A stretch of 64,000 nt of DNA from Sporobacter sp963675425. GTDB taxonomy: Bacteria > Bacillota > Clostridia > Oscillospirales > Oscillospiraceae. The position numbers and the translations under genes are program-made. A model generated the notes under the pieces. That model saw nothing but the letters and a program-made list of their open reading frames with translations. It did no database searches and had not been told where the DNA came from. The DNA is taken from contig OY776214.1 in NCBI GenBank assembly GCA_963675425.1, positions 496,001 to 560,000 of the forward strand, written 5' to 3'. Of this stretch, positions 51,395-60,199 are shown in pieces; the first letter of the stretch is position 1; the number at the start of each line of letters is the position of its first letter.

Positions 51395-52358
51395 TGATCT
51401 AACCATTAACGATACGGTTCGCTGGCTCACAGAGCGCGATAACTTTCTGGTCCTGACGCACCTGCGGCCCGACGGTGATACGCTCGGCAGCGCAGCGGCA
51501 CTTGTCAAGGGCCTGGTTCGTTCGGGTAAAACAGCTTATATCCTTAAAAATCCTGAGGCAACGCCGCGTTATACGACCTACGTTGAAAAGCATTGGGCCC
51601 CCGACAATTTTAAACCCTCCTTCGTCATTACCGTTGACACGGCATCGGAGGGGGTTTTTCAAGTCAACGCCTCGGACTATCTCGACAAGGTGTCACTGAG
51701 CATCGACCATCATCCCTCCAACACCGGATATGCCGAAAATCGCTGTCTGGACGCTGAAAGGGCCTCCTGTGGTGAAATCATTTACGAGCTTCTTTTAGAA
51801 CTGGGCAGCGGTATTGACGCGGAAACGGCCATTTCGTTATATGTGGCTGTTTCGACGGATACCGGCTGCTTTGCTTTTGCCAATACAACGGCCAATACGC
51901 TGCGCGTAGCGGCTGCCCTTGTCGACGCCGGCGCGCCCATTGGCGAGCTTAACCGGGAGCTATTCCGTAAAAAAGCTAAAAGCCGCATTCTGATAGAAGC
52001 TATGATCACCTCTGATATGGGATTTTATTTTGATGGCGCCGTTGCCATTGCCACCATCACAAATGATATGATGGAAAGAGCCGGCGCAAGCGAAAACGAG
52101 ATGGACGATATCGCGTCCATACCCGGCGCCATTGAAGAGGTCGTTGTGGGCATTACCATACGGGAGCTGCCCGGCGCGGCAGGCTGCAAGGTATCTGTCC
52201 GGACCACGCCGCTCGTCAGCGCCACTGATCTGTGCGCGCTGTTCGGCGGCGGCGGCCACGCCATGGCAGCCGGCTTTTCGAACAAAGCAAGCGTTGAGGA
52301 AACGCGGGACAAGCTGCTCGAAGCCCTGCGCGGCATTTTCCCGCTTCAAGCCGTATAA
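51387..52358 (+). CDS. nrnA: DHH-family oligoribonuclease / pAp phosphatase NrnA
   Basis: A 323-residue DHH/DHHA1 phosphoesterase. Metal sites are LRPDGDTLGS, TVDTASEG, SIDHHPSN and TDTGCFAF; the DHHA1 substrate motif is GGGGHAMAAGF. It degrades short RNA oligomers and dephosphorylates pAp. ATG 51387 lies inside the end of rbfA, a conserved overlap in Firmicutes; a frame open from 51303 runs through rbfA and is not the start. truB begins directly at its stop. Confidence 0.94.
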   Translation: MINDLTINDTVRWLTERDNFLVLTHLRPDGDTLGSAAALVKGLVRSGKTAYILKNPEATPRYTTYVEKHWAPDNFKPSFVITVDTASEGVFQVNASDYLDKVSLSIDHHPSNTGYAENRCLDAERASCGEIIYELLLELGSGIDAETAISLYVAVSTDTGCFAFANTTANTLRVAAALVDAGAPIGELNRELFRKKAKSRILIEAMITSDMGFYFDGAVAIATITNDMMERAGASENEMDDIASIPGAIEEVVVGITIRELPGAAGCKVSVRTTPLVSATDLCALFGGGGHAMAAGFSNKASVEETRDKLLEALRGIFPLQAV

Positions 52359-53228
52359 ATGACCGGAATCATCGTTATTGATAAGGCCCCGGACTGGACG
52401 TCGCATGACGTTGTGGCCAAGCTGCGCGGCATACTGAAGGAAAAGCGTGTCGGACACGGGGGAACCCTCGACCCGATGGCAACGGGTGTGCTGCCTGTTT
52501 TTATAGGCCGCGCCACGCGCGCTGTACCGTTTTGTGAAGCATTCGACAAGGAATATATAGCCGGTCTGCGGCTCGGTCTCACGACGGACACGCAGGATAT
52601 AACAGGCAGTGTCCTGTCGGCCTCCGAGGTAGCGGTCTCAAAAAGCGACCTGGAGGATGTTTTGCAAAATTTCCGGGGTGAAATTGAGCAGCTTCCGCCC
52701 ATGTATTCTGCCGTGAAGGTCGGCGGCAAGCGCCTGTACGAGCTGGCGCGTCGCGGCTTGGAGGCAGACCGTAAGACGCGCCGGATTACGATCCACTCAA
52801 TAGACATCCTCAGCCAGTCCGGAAATGACTGGCTATTCCGAGTAACCTGTTCAAAGGGCACGTATATACGTACACTTTGTCACGATATTGGCCAGCTTCT
52901 GGGGTGCGGCGGGACAATGTGCTCGCTGCGGCGTACGCGGGCGGGCCTTTTTACGCTCGACACAGCCGTCTCCGTGTCTGATGTAGAGGCGGCCGTCCGG
53001 TCAGGCAATACATCCGGTGTGATTAAACCCGTCGATGAATTGTTTGCTGTTTACCCGTCTGTCCGCATTGACAGCAGAAAAAAAGCAAAATGTTTAAACG
53101 GCAACGCATTCCCTATTCAAAGCGCCAACGGACTGTACAGGGTTTATGATGAGCACGGCCATTTTCTCATGCTCGGCCGCGTCGAAAACGACGAAATGCG
53201 CACTGTAAAGAGCTTTTTTAGCGTATGA
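52359..53228 (+). CDS. truB: tRNA pseudouridine-55 synthase TruB
   Basis: A 289-residue synthase. GIIVIDKAPDWTSHDVVAKL opens the protein and GHGGTLDPMATGVLPVFIG carries the catalytic Asp (near 39). Further family blocks are QLPPMYSAVKVGGKRLYELAR and GTYIRTLCHDIG. The shortened PUA-like end (about 240-289) is common. It makes pseudouridine 55 in the T-loop of tRNAs. It starts directly after the nrnA stop codon. Confidence 0.96.
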   Translation: MTGIIVIDKAPDWTSHDVVAKLRGILKEKRVGHGGTLDPMATGVLPVFIGRATRAVPFCEAFDKEYIAGLRLGLTTDTQDITGSVLSASEVAVSKSDLEDVLQNFRGEIEQLPPMYSAVKVGGKRLYELARRGLEADRKTRRITIHSIDILSQSGNDWLFRVTCSKGTYIRTLCHDIGQLLGCGGTMCSLRRTRAGLFTLDTAVSVSDVEAAVRSGNTSGVIKPVDELFAVYPSVRIDSRKKAKCLNGNAFPIQSANGLYRVYDEHGHFLMLGRVENDEMRTVKSFFSV

Positions 53229-53278
53229 CGCTGTCAGGCGGAGCACCACGCTCGACCGAAGTTGAAAGGAATAGCTGT

Positions 53279-54178
53279 ATGACCTATAAAAAACGTGTGA
53301 TTGCTCTGGGGTTCTTTGACGGGGTGCACATCGGACACTCGGCGCTGATGGAAAGAGTTCTTAAAATCGCAAAGGAACGGGATCTGACGCCTTCTGTTAT
53401 TACGTTTGACGCGCATCCCATGAGCATGGTTACAGGCCGTCAAGTCCCGCTGATTAATTCCTGTGAGGACCGGGCTGGGCTCATCCATCGGATATTCGGC
53501 ATACAAAGCGTCATTATTCTTCATTTTGACAAAGAACTGATGCACATGCCCTGGACGGAATTTGTTGAACGGCTGTCCGGTGAATTCGATGCAGCGCACC
53601 TTATTGCCGGCCATGACTTCCGCTTCGGCTATAAAGGCGAGGGCAGCGCTGTTAAGCTCAAGGAAAAAAGCCGGGAACTCGGTGTTGAATGCGATATTAT
53701 CCCAGCCGTCAAGTACAAAGGCATCATCAGCAGCTCAACGTATATACGCACACTGATTGCCGAAGGCGATATTGAGCAGGCCAACGAATTTCTGGGCCAT
53801 CCCCACGTGCTCACCGATATCGTCCACTATGGATACCGCCTTGGGCGCACACTCGGGACGCCGACCATCAACATGTGTTTCTCTGCGGGCGTTTTAATAC
53901 CCGCATACGGCGTTTATGCCACGCGCGTCTTCCTGGATGACGGCGGCGAGCATATTGGCGTAACGAATATTGGTGTCAGACCAACAGTCAACCATACGGA
54001 TACCGTTACAGCCGAGACCTACATCCTCGACTACAGCGGCAATCTCTATGGAAAAATGGTGCGCCTGGAATTTTATAAACGACTACGACCGGAGAAAAAA
54101 TTCGCCGGTGTTGAAGAACTGCGCGAACAGATCATAAAAGATGCTATCGACGCGCGTGACTTTTTTAATAATCCGTAA
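53279..54178 (+). CDS. ribF: Bifunctional riboflavin kinase / FAD synthetase
   Basis: A 299-residue RibF. The FAD synthetase part (1-180) has ALGFFDGVHIGHSALM, AGHDFRFGYKGEGS and SSSTYIRTLIAEGDI. The flavokinase part (about 185-299) has GRTLGTPTINM and GVTNIGVRPTVN. ATG 53279 follows GAAAGGA at good spacing; a frame open from 53225 overlaps truB and lacks a site. It converts riboflavin to FMN and FAD. It is the last gene of the operon, followed by a terminator. Confidence 0.96.
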   Translation: MTYKKRVIALGFFDGVHIGHSALMERVLKIAKERDLTPSVITFDAHPMSMVTGRQVPLINSCEDRAGLIHRIFGIQSVIILHFDKELMHMPWTEFVERLSGEFDAAHLIAGHDFRFGYKGEGSAVKLKEKSRELGVECDIIPAVKYKGIISSSTYIRTLIAEGDIEQANEFLGHPHVLTDIVHYGYRLGRTLGTPTINMCFSAGVLIPAYGVYATRVFLDDGGEHIGVTNIGVRPTVNHTDTVTAETYILDYSGNLYGKMVRLEFYKRLRPEKKFAGVEELREQIIKDAIDARDFFNNP

Positions 54179-54197
54179 GTAATTTAATAAGATATTA

Positions 54198-54236
54198 AAA
54201 ATCCCTGTACCAAGATAAAACTTGGCACAGGGATTT
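54198..54236. terminator. Bidirectional terminator after ribF
   Basis: Arms AAATCCCTGTACCAAG and CTTGGCACAGGGATTT pair with one mismatch around ATAAAA. It separates ribF from the convergent HTH gene and can end both transcripts. Confidence 0.8.
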
Positions 54237-54258
54237 AACTCTTGTAAGATACTAGGAG

Positions 54259-55773
54259 CTAATCGACCAATTCCTCGGGTGGGCTGAATTCGCCAATAAG
54301 CTTTTTAAGCTGCTTATAAACGTATTCCTTGTTTTTACAAATATACGGCGTCGTATTCCAAAGCTCCTCAAAATACTGATATAAAGCCGTAACGACGGTC
54401 AGCTCCTTTGTGACAAGGACCTTCGGCTCATGACTTTGAGTACTGGAAAACTGTATGCGCAGATTATCCTTGGCAATAACCTCCGTTTCATCCAGCCGCT
54501 TGAGAAGCTCGGTGGTAGCCAGACACAATTTAATGTTATCAGAGCTCATGAGGGCTCTAAACACCTCGCTAAGAAGGCGGATAAAAGTGCTGCGTTTCAG
54601 CTTGATATCACGTCCGCACATAAAAGACAAATTGTTCAGAACGATGGTATCGTACTGCAACTGCTGCCGCAGTCGGTCAAGGTCAATGAAATAACACTGC
54701 GTCGACTTGCTGCTGAGCTCTCCTATAAGACTCAGTTTTTCAAAATATTGCTCAAATTCCTCATTTTCAAATCCGTTTTCAATCAGTACTTCACGTAGCG
54801 TTGTATCCGACATATTGGAGATTGGGAAGGGCAGACTCCAATGGTACTCGTTATTGCCTTTTTCAAGCGTAGCTACAACACTGTTGATATAATCGTCCTG
54901 CAAGTCATAACTGAACTGCTCAAATACGCGTGTGCTTTCATCAAAATGGCACTGCAGAATGACTTCGATGTCTTTGACAAACTGTGGCTCGTGCGTAATA
55001 TAGGTACTAATCTCCCGTACCGACTGTTTCGTGGACCAGTTATACAGCGCCAGATGATCCTTTACGAGAAAATACGTGTAAACGAGCTGCTCATCCTTAT
55101 ATTTCGGAATAAAGTAGGCTGTCGTACGCCCTGTCATATGCATCGGCGCCCATGTCAGCATCGATATGGCCAGGCTCTCATATGAACTGCTAAGCGGATG
55201 AATAATTTTAATCCGGTTATCCTCGCCGAGAAAAGTCATAATCCGCATAAACCATTCGTTTAAATACTCACTGTTTTCATTAAACCATTTGGCGTTTTCC
55301 GTGGTATAAAACCACAGCTCTACGCCAGGTGACAAGTGCTGCGCATATTTTTGAAAAAACTGGACGGCCTGGCGCCTTCCGGTGGCGCCCGACAAATTGT
55401 ACGTTGTCAGAAGCGACGTGTTTCGAAGATTCTTAATCTCCTCGAAATAGTCCTTTTTATTTTCGGTGTGCTCCTGTACGGACGTCAGCCAGTCCTTTAG
55501 AAAAAGCGCTATCTCATTTTCCGTGCTTTTAAAAATATTTATATATTCCTGCGCAAGCATCAAACGGATTTTTGCAAACTGATTATTGCGGTCAAGCGCC
55601 ATGACATGCCGTATAATCTGGTTAGTGTACAGGGAATTCGGCCTAAGATGCCGTTTTCCGCTGCGCCACTTACTGACAAGCGAACTGTCAATATGCAGTA
55701 AGCCTGACAAATCCTTGCCCGTTATGGCAAAGCTGTCCATTAAGATGCTCAGTCTGCTTTCCAAATAGATCAC
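54259..55773 (-). CDS. HTH-domain protein of unknown function
   Basis: A 504-residue cytoplasmic protein. The first 55 residues look like an XRE-type helix-turn-helix (FAITGKDLSGLLHIDSSLVSKWRSGKR). The rest is mixed helix/strand with no motif I recognise; the stretch TSLLTTYNLSGATGRRQAVQFFQKY begins a conserved-looking domain. Its build suggests a transcription regulator with a large sensing domain of the sort that is usually DUF-annotated in Clostridia. It converges on ribF and is divergent from the IS at 55870-56934. Confidence 0.7.
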   Translation of the reverse strand: MIYLESRLSILMDSFAITGKDLSGLLHIDSSLVSKWRSGKRHLRPNSLYTNQIIRHVMALDRNNQFAKIRLMLAQEYINIFKSTENEIALFLKDWLTSVQEHTENKKDYFEEIKNLRNTSLLTTYNLSGATGRRQAVQFFQKYAQHLSPGVELWFYTTENAKWFNENSEYLNEWFMRIMTFLGEDNRIKIIHPLSSSYESLAISMLTWAPMHMTGRTTAYFIPKYKDEQLVYTYFLVKDHLALYNWSTKQSVREISTYITHEPQFVKDIEVILQCHFDESTRVFEQFSYDLQDDYINSVVATLEKGNNEYHWSLPFPISNMSDTTLREVLIENGFENEEFEQYFEKLSLIGELSSKSTQCYFIDLDRLRQQLQYDTIVLNNLSFMCGRDIKLKRSTFIRLLSEVFRALMSSDNIKLCLATTELLKRLDETEVIAKDNLRIQFSSTQSHEPKVLVTKELTVVTALYQYFEELWNTTPYICKNKEYVYKQLKKLIGEFSPPEELVD

Positions 55774-55842
55774 CTTTACTTGCAGTCTAGTCTAAACGAT
55801 AATTTTTGTATTATATCACAGTCTGCTGGCAATGTCGACAGG

Positions 55843-55869
55843 CTTATTATACTGAAAGGAGCCGGTTTA
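55843..55869. repeat. 27-bp direct repeat, left flank of IS
   Basis: Identical to 56935-56961, starting CTTATTATACTGAAAGG and ending CCGGTTTA. The pair abuts the two ends of the insertion sequence exactly, as a target duplication would. Confidence 0.85.
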
Positions 55870-56934
55870 TGTAGGACTACAATACATGTTGGACGGAGGG
55901 GAGCAAAAAATAAGAGCAAGGATAAGGCACATCGGTTAGAATTAAGTTACCACACCCAAATTCGACCGAAAGGAAGTGCCTCTCCCTGCATGAACAAGAT
56001 AACACAGGATATGAAGTACAGGCAATCCCTAATTAATTACACGGTAAAATATGGGGTATCCAAAGCATCACGGAAGTATAACAAGGCACGGTCGTATATC
56101 TACTTCTGGCTAAAACGGTATGACGGCACACTGGAGTCGCTGGCCTGCCAGTCACGCCGGCCACATGGGCATCCGACAGCACACACAGAGGCAGAACTCA
56201 AGCTGATCCGCGACGTCCGAAGAAGGAATCCGAAGCTGGGCATGCTTGAGTTCTGGTATCGTCTGACGTTAAATGGCTACCAGCGTCCACCAGGAAGCCT
56301 TTACCGTGTCATGAAGCGGCTTGGATATTTTCAAGCCGGAAAGCCGAAGAAAAAGTACGTACCGAAGCCGATGGAGCAGATGCAACGCCCAGGCCAGCGA
56401 GTGCAGCTCGACGTGAAATTCGTCCCGTTATCCTGTATTACGACCAAAGGCGAGAGATACTACCAATACACGGCAATCGACGAGTACTCGCGGCTTCGTT
56501 ATCTTAAAGCGTATGAGGAAAATTCTACATATTCGTCAGCCGATTTTTTGAAACACGCTGCGGCATATTTCAAAAAACACGGCTTTGATATTGAGTGTGT
56601 GCAGACCGATAACGGCTTCGAATTTACCAACAGGTTCTCTCAGTCAAAACGAAATTCTCAGACACTTTTTGAGGCCACCGCCGCCAACATGGGCATCCGC
56701 CATAAGCTCATCCGGCCTTATACACCACGTCACAACGGCAAGGTCGAACGAAGCCACCGCGAAGATCAGAAGCGCTTCTACTCATCACACAGCTTCTATT
56801 CTTTCTGTGATTTTGATTCTCAGCTCAATGTTCATCTTCGTCGTTCTAATTCTATACCCATGCGCCCGCTCTGTTACAAATCTCCGCTTGAGTTCTTGTC
56901 AACCTGACTGTCCAATATGTTTGACAATCCTACA
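55870..56934 (+). mobile_element. Insertion sequence of 1065 bp with 27-bp flanking repeats
   Basis: Ends TGTAGGACTACAATACATG (left) and TGTAGGATTGTCAAACATA (right, read inward) are imperfect inverted repeats continuing with TTGGAC. One DDE integrase gene lies inside. It is inserted in the loop of a GGAGCCGGTT/AACCGGCTCC hairpin. The very long duplication recalls IS1202-like elements, for which I remember duplications of about this size; the IS481-like protein gives no firm family. Confidence 0.85.
55990..56907 (+). CDS. IS481/IS3-like DDE transposase
   Basis: A 305-residue transposase when begun at ATG 55990 (longer frames run into the terminal repeat). A helix-turn-helix (YGVSKASRKYNKARSYIYFWLKRY) leads to an rve core with Asp in VQLDVKFVPL, Asp in QTDNGFEFTN and Glu in HNGKVERSHREDQKRFY, so the catalytic triad is complete. 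It appears intact. Its single-ORF layout differs from the IS3 elements in this window. Confidence 0.9.
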   Translation: MNKITQDMKYRQSLINYTVKYGVSKASRKYNKARSYIYFWLKRYDGTLESLACQSRRPHGHPTAHTEAELKLIRDVRRRNPKLGMLEFWYRLTLNGYQRPPGSLYRVMKRLGYFQAGKPKKKYVPKPMEQMQRPGQRVQLDVKFVPLSCITTKGERYYQYTAIDEYSRLRYLKAYEENSTYSSADFLKHAAAYFKKHGFDIECVQTDNGFEFTNRFSQSKRNSQTLFEATAANMGIRHKLIRPYTPRHNGKVERSHREDQKRFYSSHSFYSFCDFDSQLNVHLRRSNSIPMRPLCYKSPLEFLST

Positions 56935-56961
56935 CTTATTATACTGAAAGGAGCCGGTTTA
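56935..56961. repeat. 27-bp direct repeat, right flank of IS
   Basis: Exact copy of 55843-55869. It continues into the second half of the palindrome (AATAACCGGCTCC), showing that the original hairpin was uninterrupted before insertion. Confidence 0.85.
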
Positions 56962-57012
56962 ATAACCGGCTCCTCAGACTGTCGAAAAAGCCGCATTCGC
57001 GGCTTTTCGACA
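56950..57012. terminator. Two adjacent hairpins
   Basis: The first has arms GGAGCCGGTT and AACCGGCTCC (56950-56973). The second has arms TGTCGAAAAAGCCGC and GCGGCTTTTCGACA (56980-57012). They are terminator-like. The stretch to 57190 has no gene. Confidence 0.6.
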
Positions 57013-57195
57013 AATAAAGGGTTCTCACGCTGAGGCGCTCTCAAAGTAATGCTTTTCGGAAGTGAATGCCTCAAAGCATTGAAATCAAACAATTTTCGCC
57101 GACGAGACCAGACAACTCGCCGTCATGGCCGAAAATTAAATCGCACGGCGATTGGACGCATAATAGAAGGACAAAAGACTTTTTCGACAAGCCGA

Positions 57196-57224
57196 GGAGC
57201 CGGTTTAATAACCGGCTCCTTTTG
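57196..57224 (+). terminator. Second copy of the GGAGCCGGTT hairpin
   Basis: Arms GGAGCCGGTT and AACCGGCTCC followed by TTTTG, repeating the palindrome at 56950-56973. It lies just downstream of the sugar-permease gene and may end that operon from the other strand. Confidence 0.6.
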
Positions 57225-57250
57225 TCGCTTATTTTCTATAAGTGGTCTTT

Positions 57251-58237
57251 CTATGCTTTAGGTGTGCGGATTTTCATTCTACGGCGCGTTGAAATATAGT
57301 CAAATGTAAGCGCCACAAGCAACAGAGCACCAGATGCAACAGACTGCCAATACGGGTTGACACCAAGAACCGTCAAACCATTGTTAAATCCGTTTATGAT
57401 TAAAAGACCTATAAAGCAGCCCAACATACCACCCGAACCGCCGCCGAAGGAGATGCCGCCGAGAATAACAGCCGTAATGGCGGCGAACGTATAGTTGTTC
57501 GTACCGTTGACGTTGCCGGACTTCAGACGACCAGCCAACAGAATGCCGGCCAGCGCACCAAGGAAACCGCTGTTGGCAAACAGGATGTAGGAAAGCTTCT
57601 TGGGATTGATACCCGTCAGACGCGCTGCCGCGCGGTTACCGCCGCTGAGATAGATGCTGCGGCCAAATTTTGTTTTAGCTAGTATGATGCCGTATATCAA
57701 TATGGCCACAAGTGATATGATAATGGCAACAGGGACGTACTTCCCGATTTTATAAGTGCCGACAAACAGTATAACCGGGTCTTTAATAGCCACAGTTTTA
57801 CCATTGGCAATAACATATGTCAGACCTTTGGCGATAAAGGAACCGGTCGCCAAGGTCGCGATAAAGCTCTGAAACCCAAGGTCGTTGACAAGAAACGCGT
57901 TGAACAGGCCGAACCCAATGCCGAGCGCGAAGCATGCGATGACGACAATGAACCAGGGAAGCCCTGTGCCATCGAGCATTACCGCTAGAAGTACACCGCA
58001 AGTCGTACCGACATAACCGGGTGAAAAGTCTAGCTCGCCGCAGATGATCAGCAAACCTTCCGCGATTGCCAGAAGCGTATAAAGAACCATCGCGTTGAGG
58101 ATATTTTTGATATTAATGAGACTTACAAACGATCCTCCTGAAGCTATCGCAAAAAACAAAACTATAACAAAGAGTAATATTAACAACGTAAATAGCTTTG
58201 AGGCTAAGAATTTTCTTCCTCTAGATACTGTTTCCAT
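57251..58237 (-). CDS. Sugar ABC transporter permease (RbsC/XylH-like)
   Basis: A 328-residue polytopic protein with about nine helices. Family signatures are ALGIGFGLFNAFLVNDLGFQSFIATLATGSF, LTGINPKKLSYILFANSGFLGALAGILLAGRL and ITAVILGGISFGGGSGGMLG. It is the membrane part of a CUT2-type importer for ribose, galactose, xylose or autoinducer-2-like sugars. It follows the ATPase gene by 11 bp. No binding-protein gene accompanies it, although such systems need one. Confidence 0.9.
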   Translation of the reverse strand: METVSRGRKFLASKLFTLLILLFVIVLFFAIASGGSFVSLINIKNILNAMVLYTLLAIAEGLLIICGELDFSPGYVGTTCGVLLAVMLDGTGLPWFIVVIACFALGIGFGLFNAFLVNDLGFQSFIATLATGSFIAKGLTYVIANGKTVAIKDPVILFVGTYKIGKYVPVAIIISLVAILIYGIILAKTKFGRSIYLSGGNRAAARLTGINPKKLSYILFANSGFLGALAGILLAGRLKSGNVNGTNNYTFAAITAVILGGISFGGGSGGMLGCFIGLLIINGFNNGLTVLGVNPYWQSVASGALLLVALTFDYISTRRRMKIRTPKA

Positions 58238-58248
58238 GGCTTCCTCCC

Positions 58249-59745
58249 TTAATCATGCATAGCGAGTTCAAGAACACGCTCTTCCGTTGCTTCCTGTCTT
58301 GTAACCTTGCCTGTTATATGCCCGTTATGCATTACAATAATGTTATCGCTGACGTTTAAGACCTCGGTCAGTTCCGACGAAATGAAGATAACGCCGATGC
58401 CCTGCTTGGCGAAGTCGCACACCATCTGGTAGACCTCTGCCTTCGTACCGACGTCGATACCCTTTGTCGGCTCGTCGAGGATCAGTATCTTCGTAACCAT
58501 CTTGTCGGACGTCCAGCGCCCTAAGATGACCTTCTGCTGGTTGCCGCCCGACAGCTCCAGCACGAGCTTGTCGATCGTCGGCGTCTTGATCGAATACCGC
58601 TTCACGGCATCCACCGACAGCGTCTCCTCGATCTTATCGTCCAGAAACAGGCCCTTTTTGACCTTCTCCAGCACCGGCATCGTGACGTTGTCCCGGATGG
58701 ACCGTCCCAGTACGAGCCCCTGCTCCTTACGGTCTTCCGGACACAGCGCGATGCCATGGTCTATCGCGTCCTTCGGCGACTTGAAGTTCACCGGCACGCC
58801 TTCCATCTTGATCTCGCCCGATATGATCGGGTCCGCTCCGAAGATCGCCCGCATAACTTCCGTACGCCCAGCGCCCACCAGTCCGGCAAAGCCCAACACC
58901 TCGCCCTTCCGCAGCTGGAAGCTCACGTCATGCACGTCGTCCGTCCGCAGGTTGTTGACTTCCAGAAGTACGTCTCCCATTTTGTCGTTGCGCTTCAGGT
59001 TCGCGTATGTGTCCCCGATGTCGCGCCCGACCATCGCCGTGATTAGCTCCTTCTCATTCGTTTCCGCCGTCCGGAACGTCTTCACCAGACGACCGTCCTT
59101 CAATACCACAATGTCGTCCGTTACCTGGAATATCTCAGCCATACGGTGCGACACGTACAGTATGATCTTCCCCCGCTCCTTCAGCTGTCGGATCAGCTGG
59201 AACAGTATCTTGATCTCAGAATCCGTCAACGGCGCCGTCGGCTCGTCAAACGCGATGATCTCCGAGTCGCGCCGGTACGCCTTCATGATCTCCACCATCT
59301 GCTGGTATGCCACCGATAACCGCCCGACAATATCCGTCGGCCTCAGCGGCAGCCCAAATATATCGATGATCTCCTGCGTCCGCTTCCTCAGCTCCGCTTT
59401 GTTGATCACACCCAGCTTGTTTGACGGCAGGTCCTCCAGAAATATGTTCTCCATGACGTTCAACGACGCCACCAGCTGCCGTTCCTGATAAATTACGCTG
59501 ATGCTCGCCTTGATCGCCTGATACGGTGATACAAACTTCTGTTCCTTTCCGTTTATGCTCACATATCCTTCGTCGGGCTGCAGATCTCCGCTCAATATCT
59601 TTAACAGCGTGCTCTTCCCCGCGCCGTTCTCTCCCAGCAGCGCGCATACCTGGCCGCCTTCGACCCGGAAGCTCACGTCCTTGAGCGCCTGTACGCCCGG
59701 AAATGCCTTGCCTAAATTGTTGAATTCAACATACTGTTGTTCCAC
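58249..59745 (-). CDS. Sugar ABC transporter ATP-binding protein (RbsA/MglA-like, two ATPase domains)
   Basis: A 498-residue protein with two fused ABC domains. Domain 1 has Walker A GENGAGKST, signature LSVAYQQMVEIMKAY and DEPTAPLTDSE. Domain 2 has a degenerate Walker A (GLVGAGRTE), signature LSGGNQQKVILGRW and DEPTKGIDVG. I chose GTG 59745 because AGGAGGTGAGCT stands before it and the protein then has the usual length; the in-frame upstream 67 codons are highly basic and probably untranslated. It powers the permease at 57251-58237. Confidence 0.92.
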   Translation of the reverse strand: MEQQYVEFNNLGKAFPGVQALKDVSFRVEGGQVCALLGENGAGKSTLLKILSGDLQPDEGYVSINGKEQKFVSPYQAIKASISVIYQERQLVASLNVMENIFLEDLPSNKLGVINKAELRKRTQEIIDIFGLPLRPTDIVGRLSVAYQQMVEIMKAYRRDSEIIAFDEPTAPLTDSEIKILFQLIRQLKERGKIILYVSHRMAEIFQVTDDIVVLKDGRLVKTFRTAETNEKELITAMVGRDIGDTYANLKRNDKMGDVLLEVNNLRTDDVHDVSFQLRKGEVLGFAGLVGAGRTEVMRAIFGADPIISGEIKMEGVPVNFKSPKDAIDHGIALCPEDRKEQGLVLGRSIRDNVTMPVLEKVKKGLFLDDKIEETLSVDAVKRYSIKTPTIDKLVLELSGGNQQKVILGRWTSDKMVTKILILDEPTKGIDVGTKAEVYQMVCDFAKQGIGVIFISSELTEVLNVSDNIIVMHNGHITGKVTRQEATEERVLELAMHD

Positions 59746-60199
59746 CAGCTCACCTCCTGTTTTTTGCTCTGACTGTCTTTGCTCTCTCTGTCCCAGGCTA
59801 TTCTCCTTCGCTCCCCTGGCGACCCCCTTCGTCCCTCTTTCGTATATCAATTCATCTTCTCTTTTTTCATCTTTACGGCGGCCCTTTCGCGCCTTTCCCG
59901 CGCGCGTCCGCCCTTTCTTGTGCTTGACCCTATAATTATCTCTCAATCTACTCCAGTGTCAATCTTATCCCTTACTTTGTCACTTTTCTTATGTTGACAA
60001 AACTCCTTGGCAATCTGCAAACTGATTCCTCAAAAGCACGTAATTCCATGATCTTTTATGTGTAAACACATTATGATAATAGTATTTTTGTTTTATCAGC
60101 CAAGATTGTGCCCCTAAAAGAACTCTTTTAAATCAATTGATATTCTGTTATACTGAAGTTGAAATCCATACTGTCAATTTTTTGAGAAGGTACGCGTTG
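59746..60199. other. Divergent intergenic region
   Basis: It holds the leaders of the sugar ABC operon (minus) and the XpaC-like gene (plus). A possible minus-strand promoter is TTGACA (59962-59957) with ATAATT about 17 bp on. I see no gene here and no substrate-binding-protein gene for the transporter. The 200 bp before 59945 are G/C-rich and purine-rich on the minus strand. Confidence 0.45.

Noticed and set aside
58502..59488. Open frame of 328 codons opposite the sugar ABC ATPase
   Set aside because: Serine/arginine-rich antisense translation of a G/C-rich gene; the minus-strand frame has all ABC motifs.
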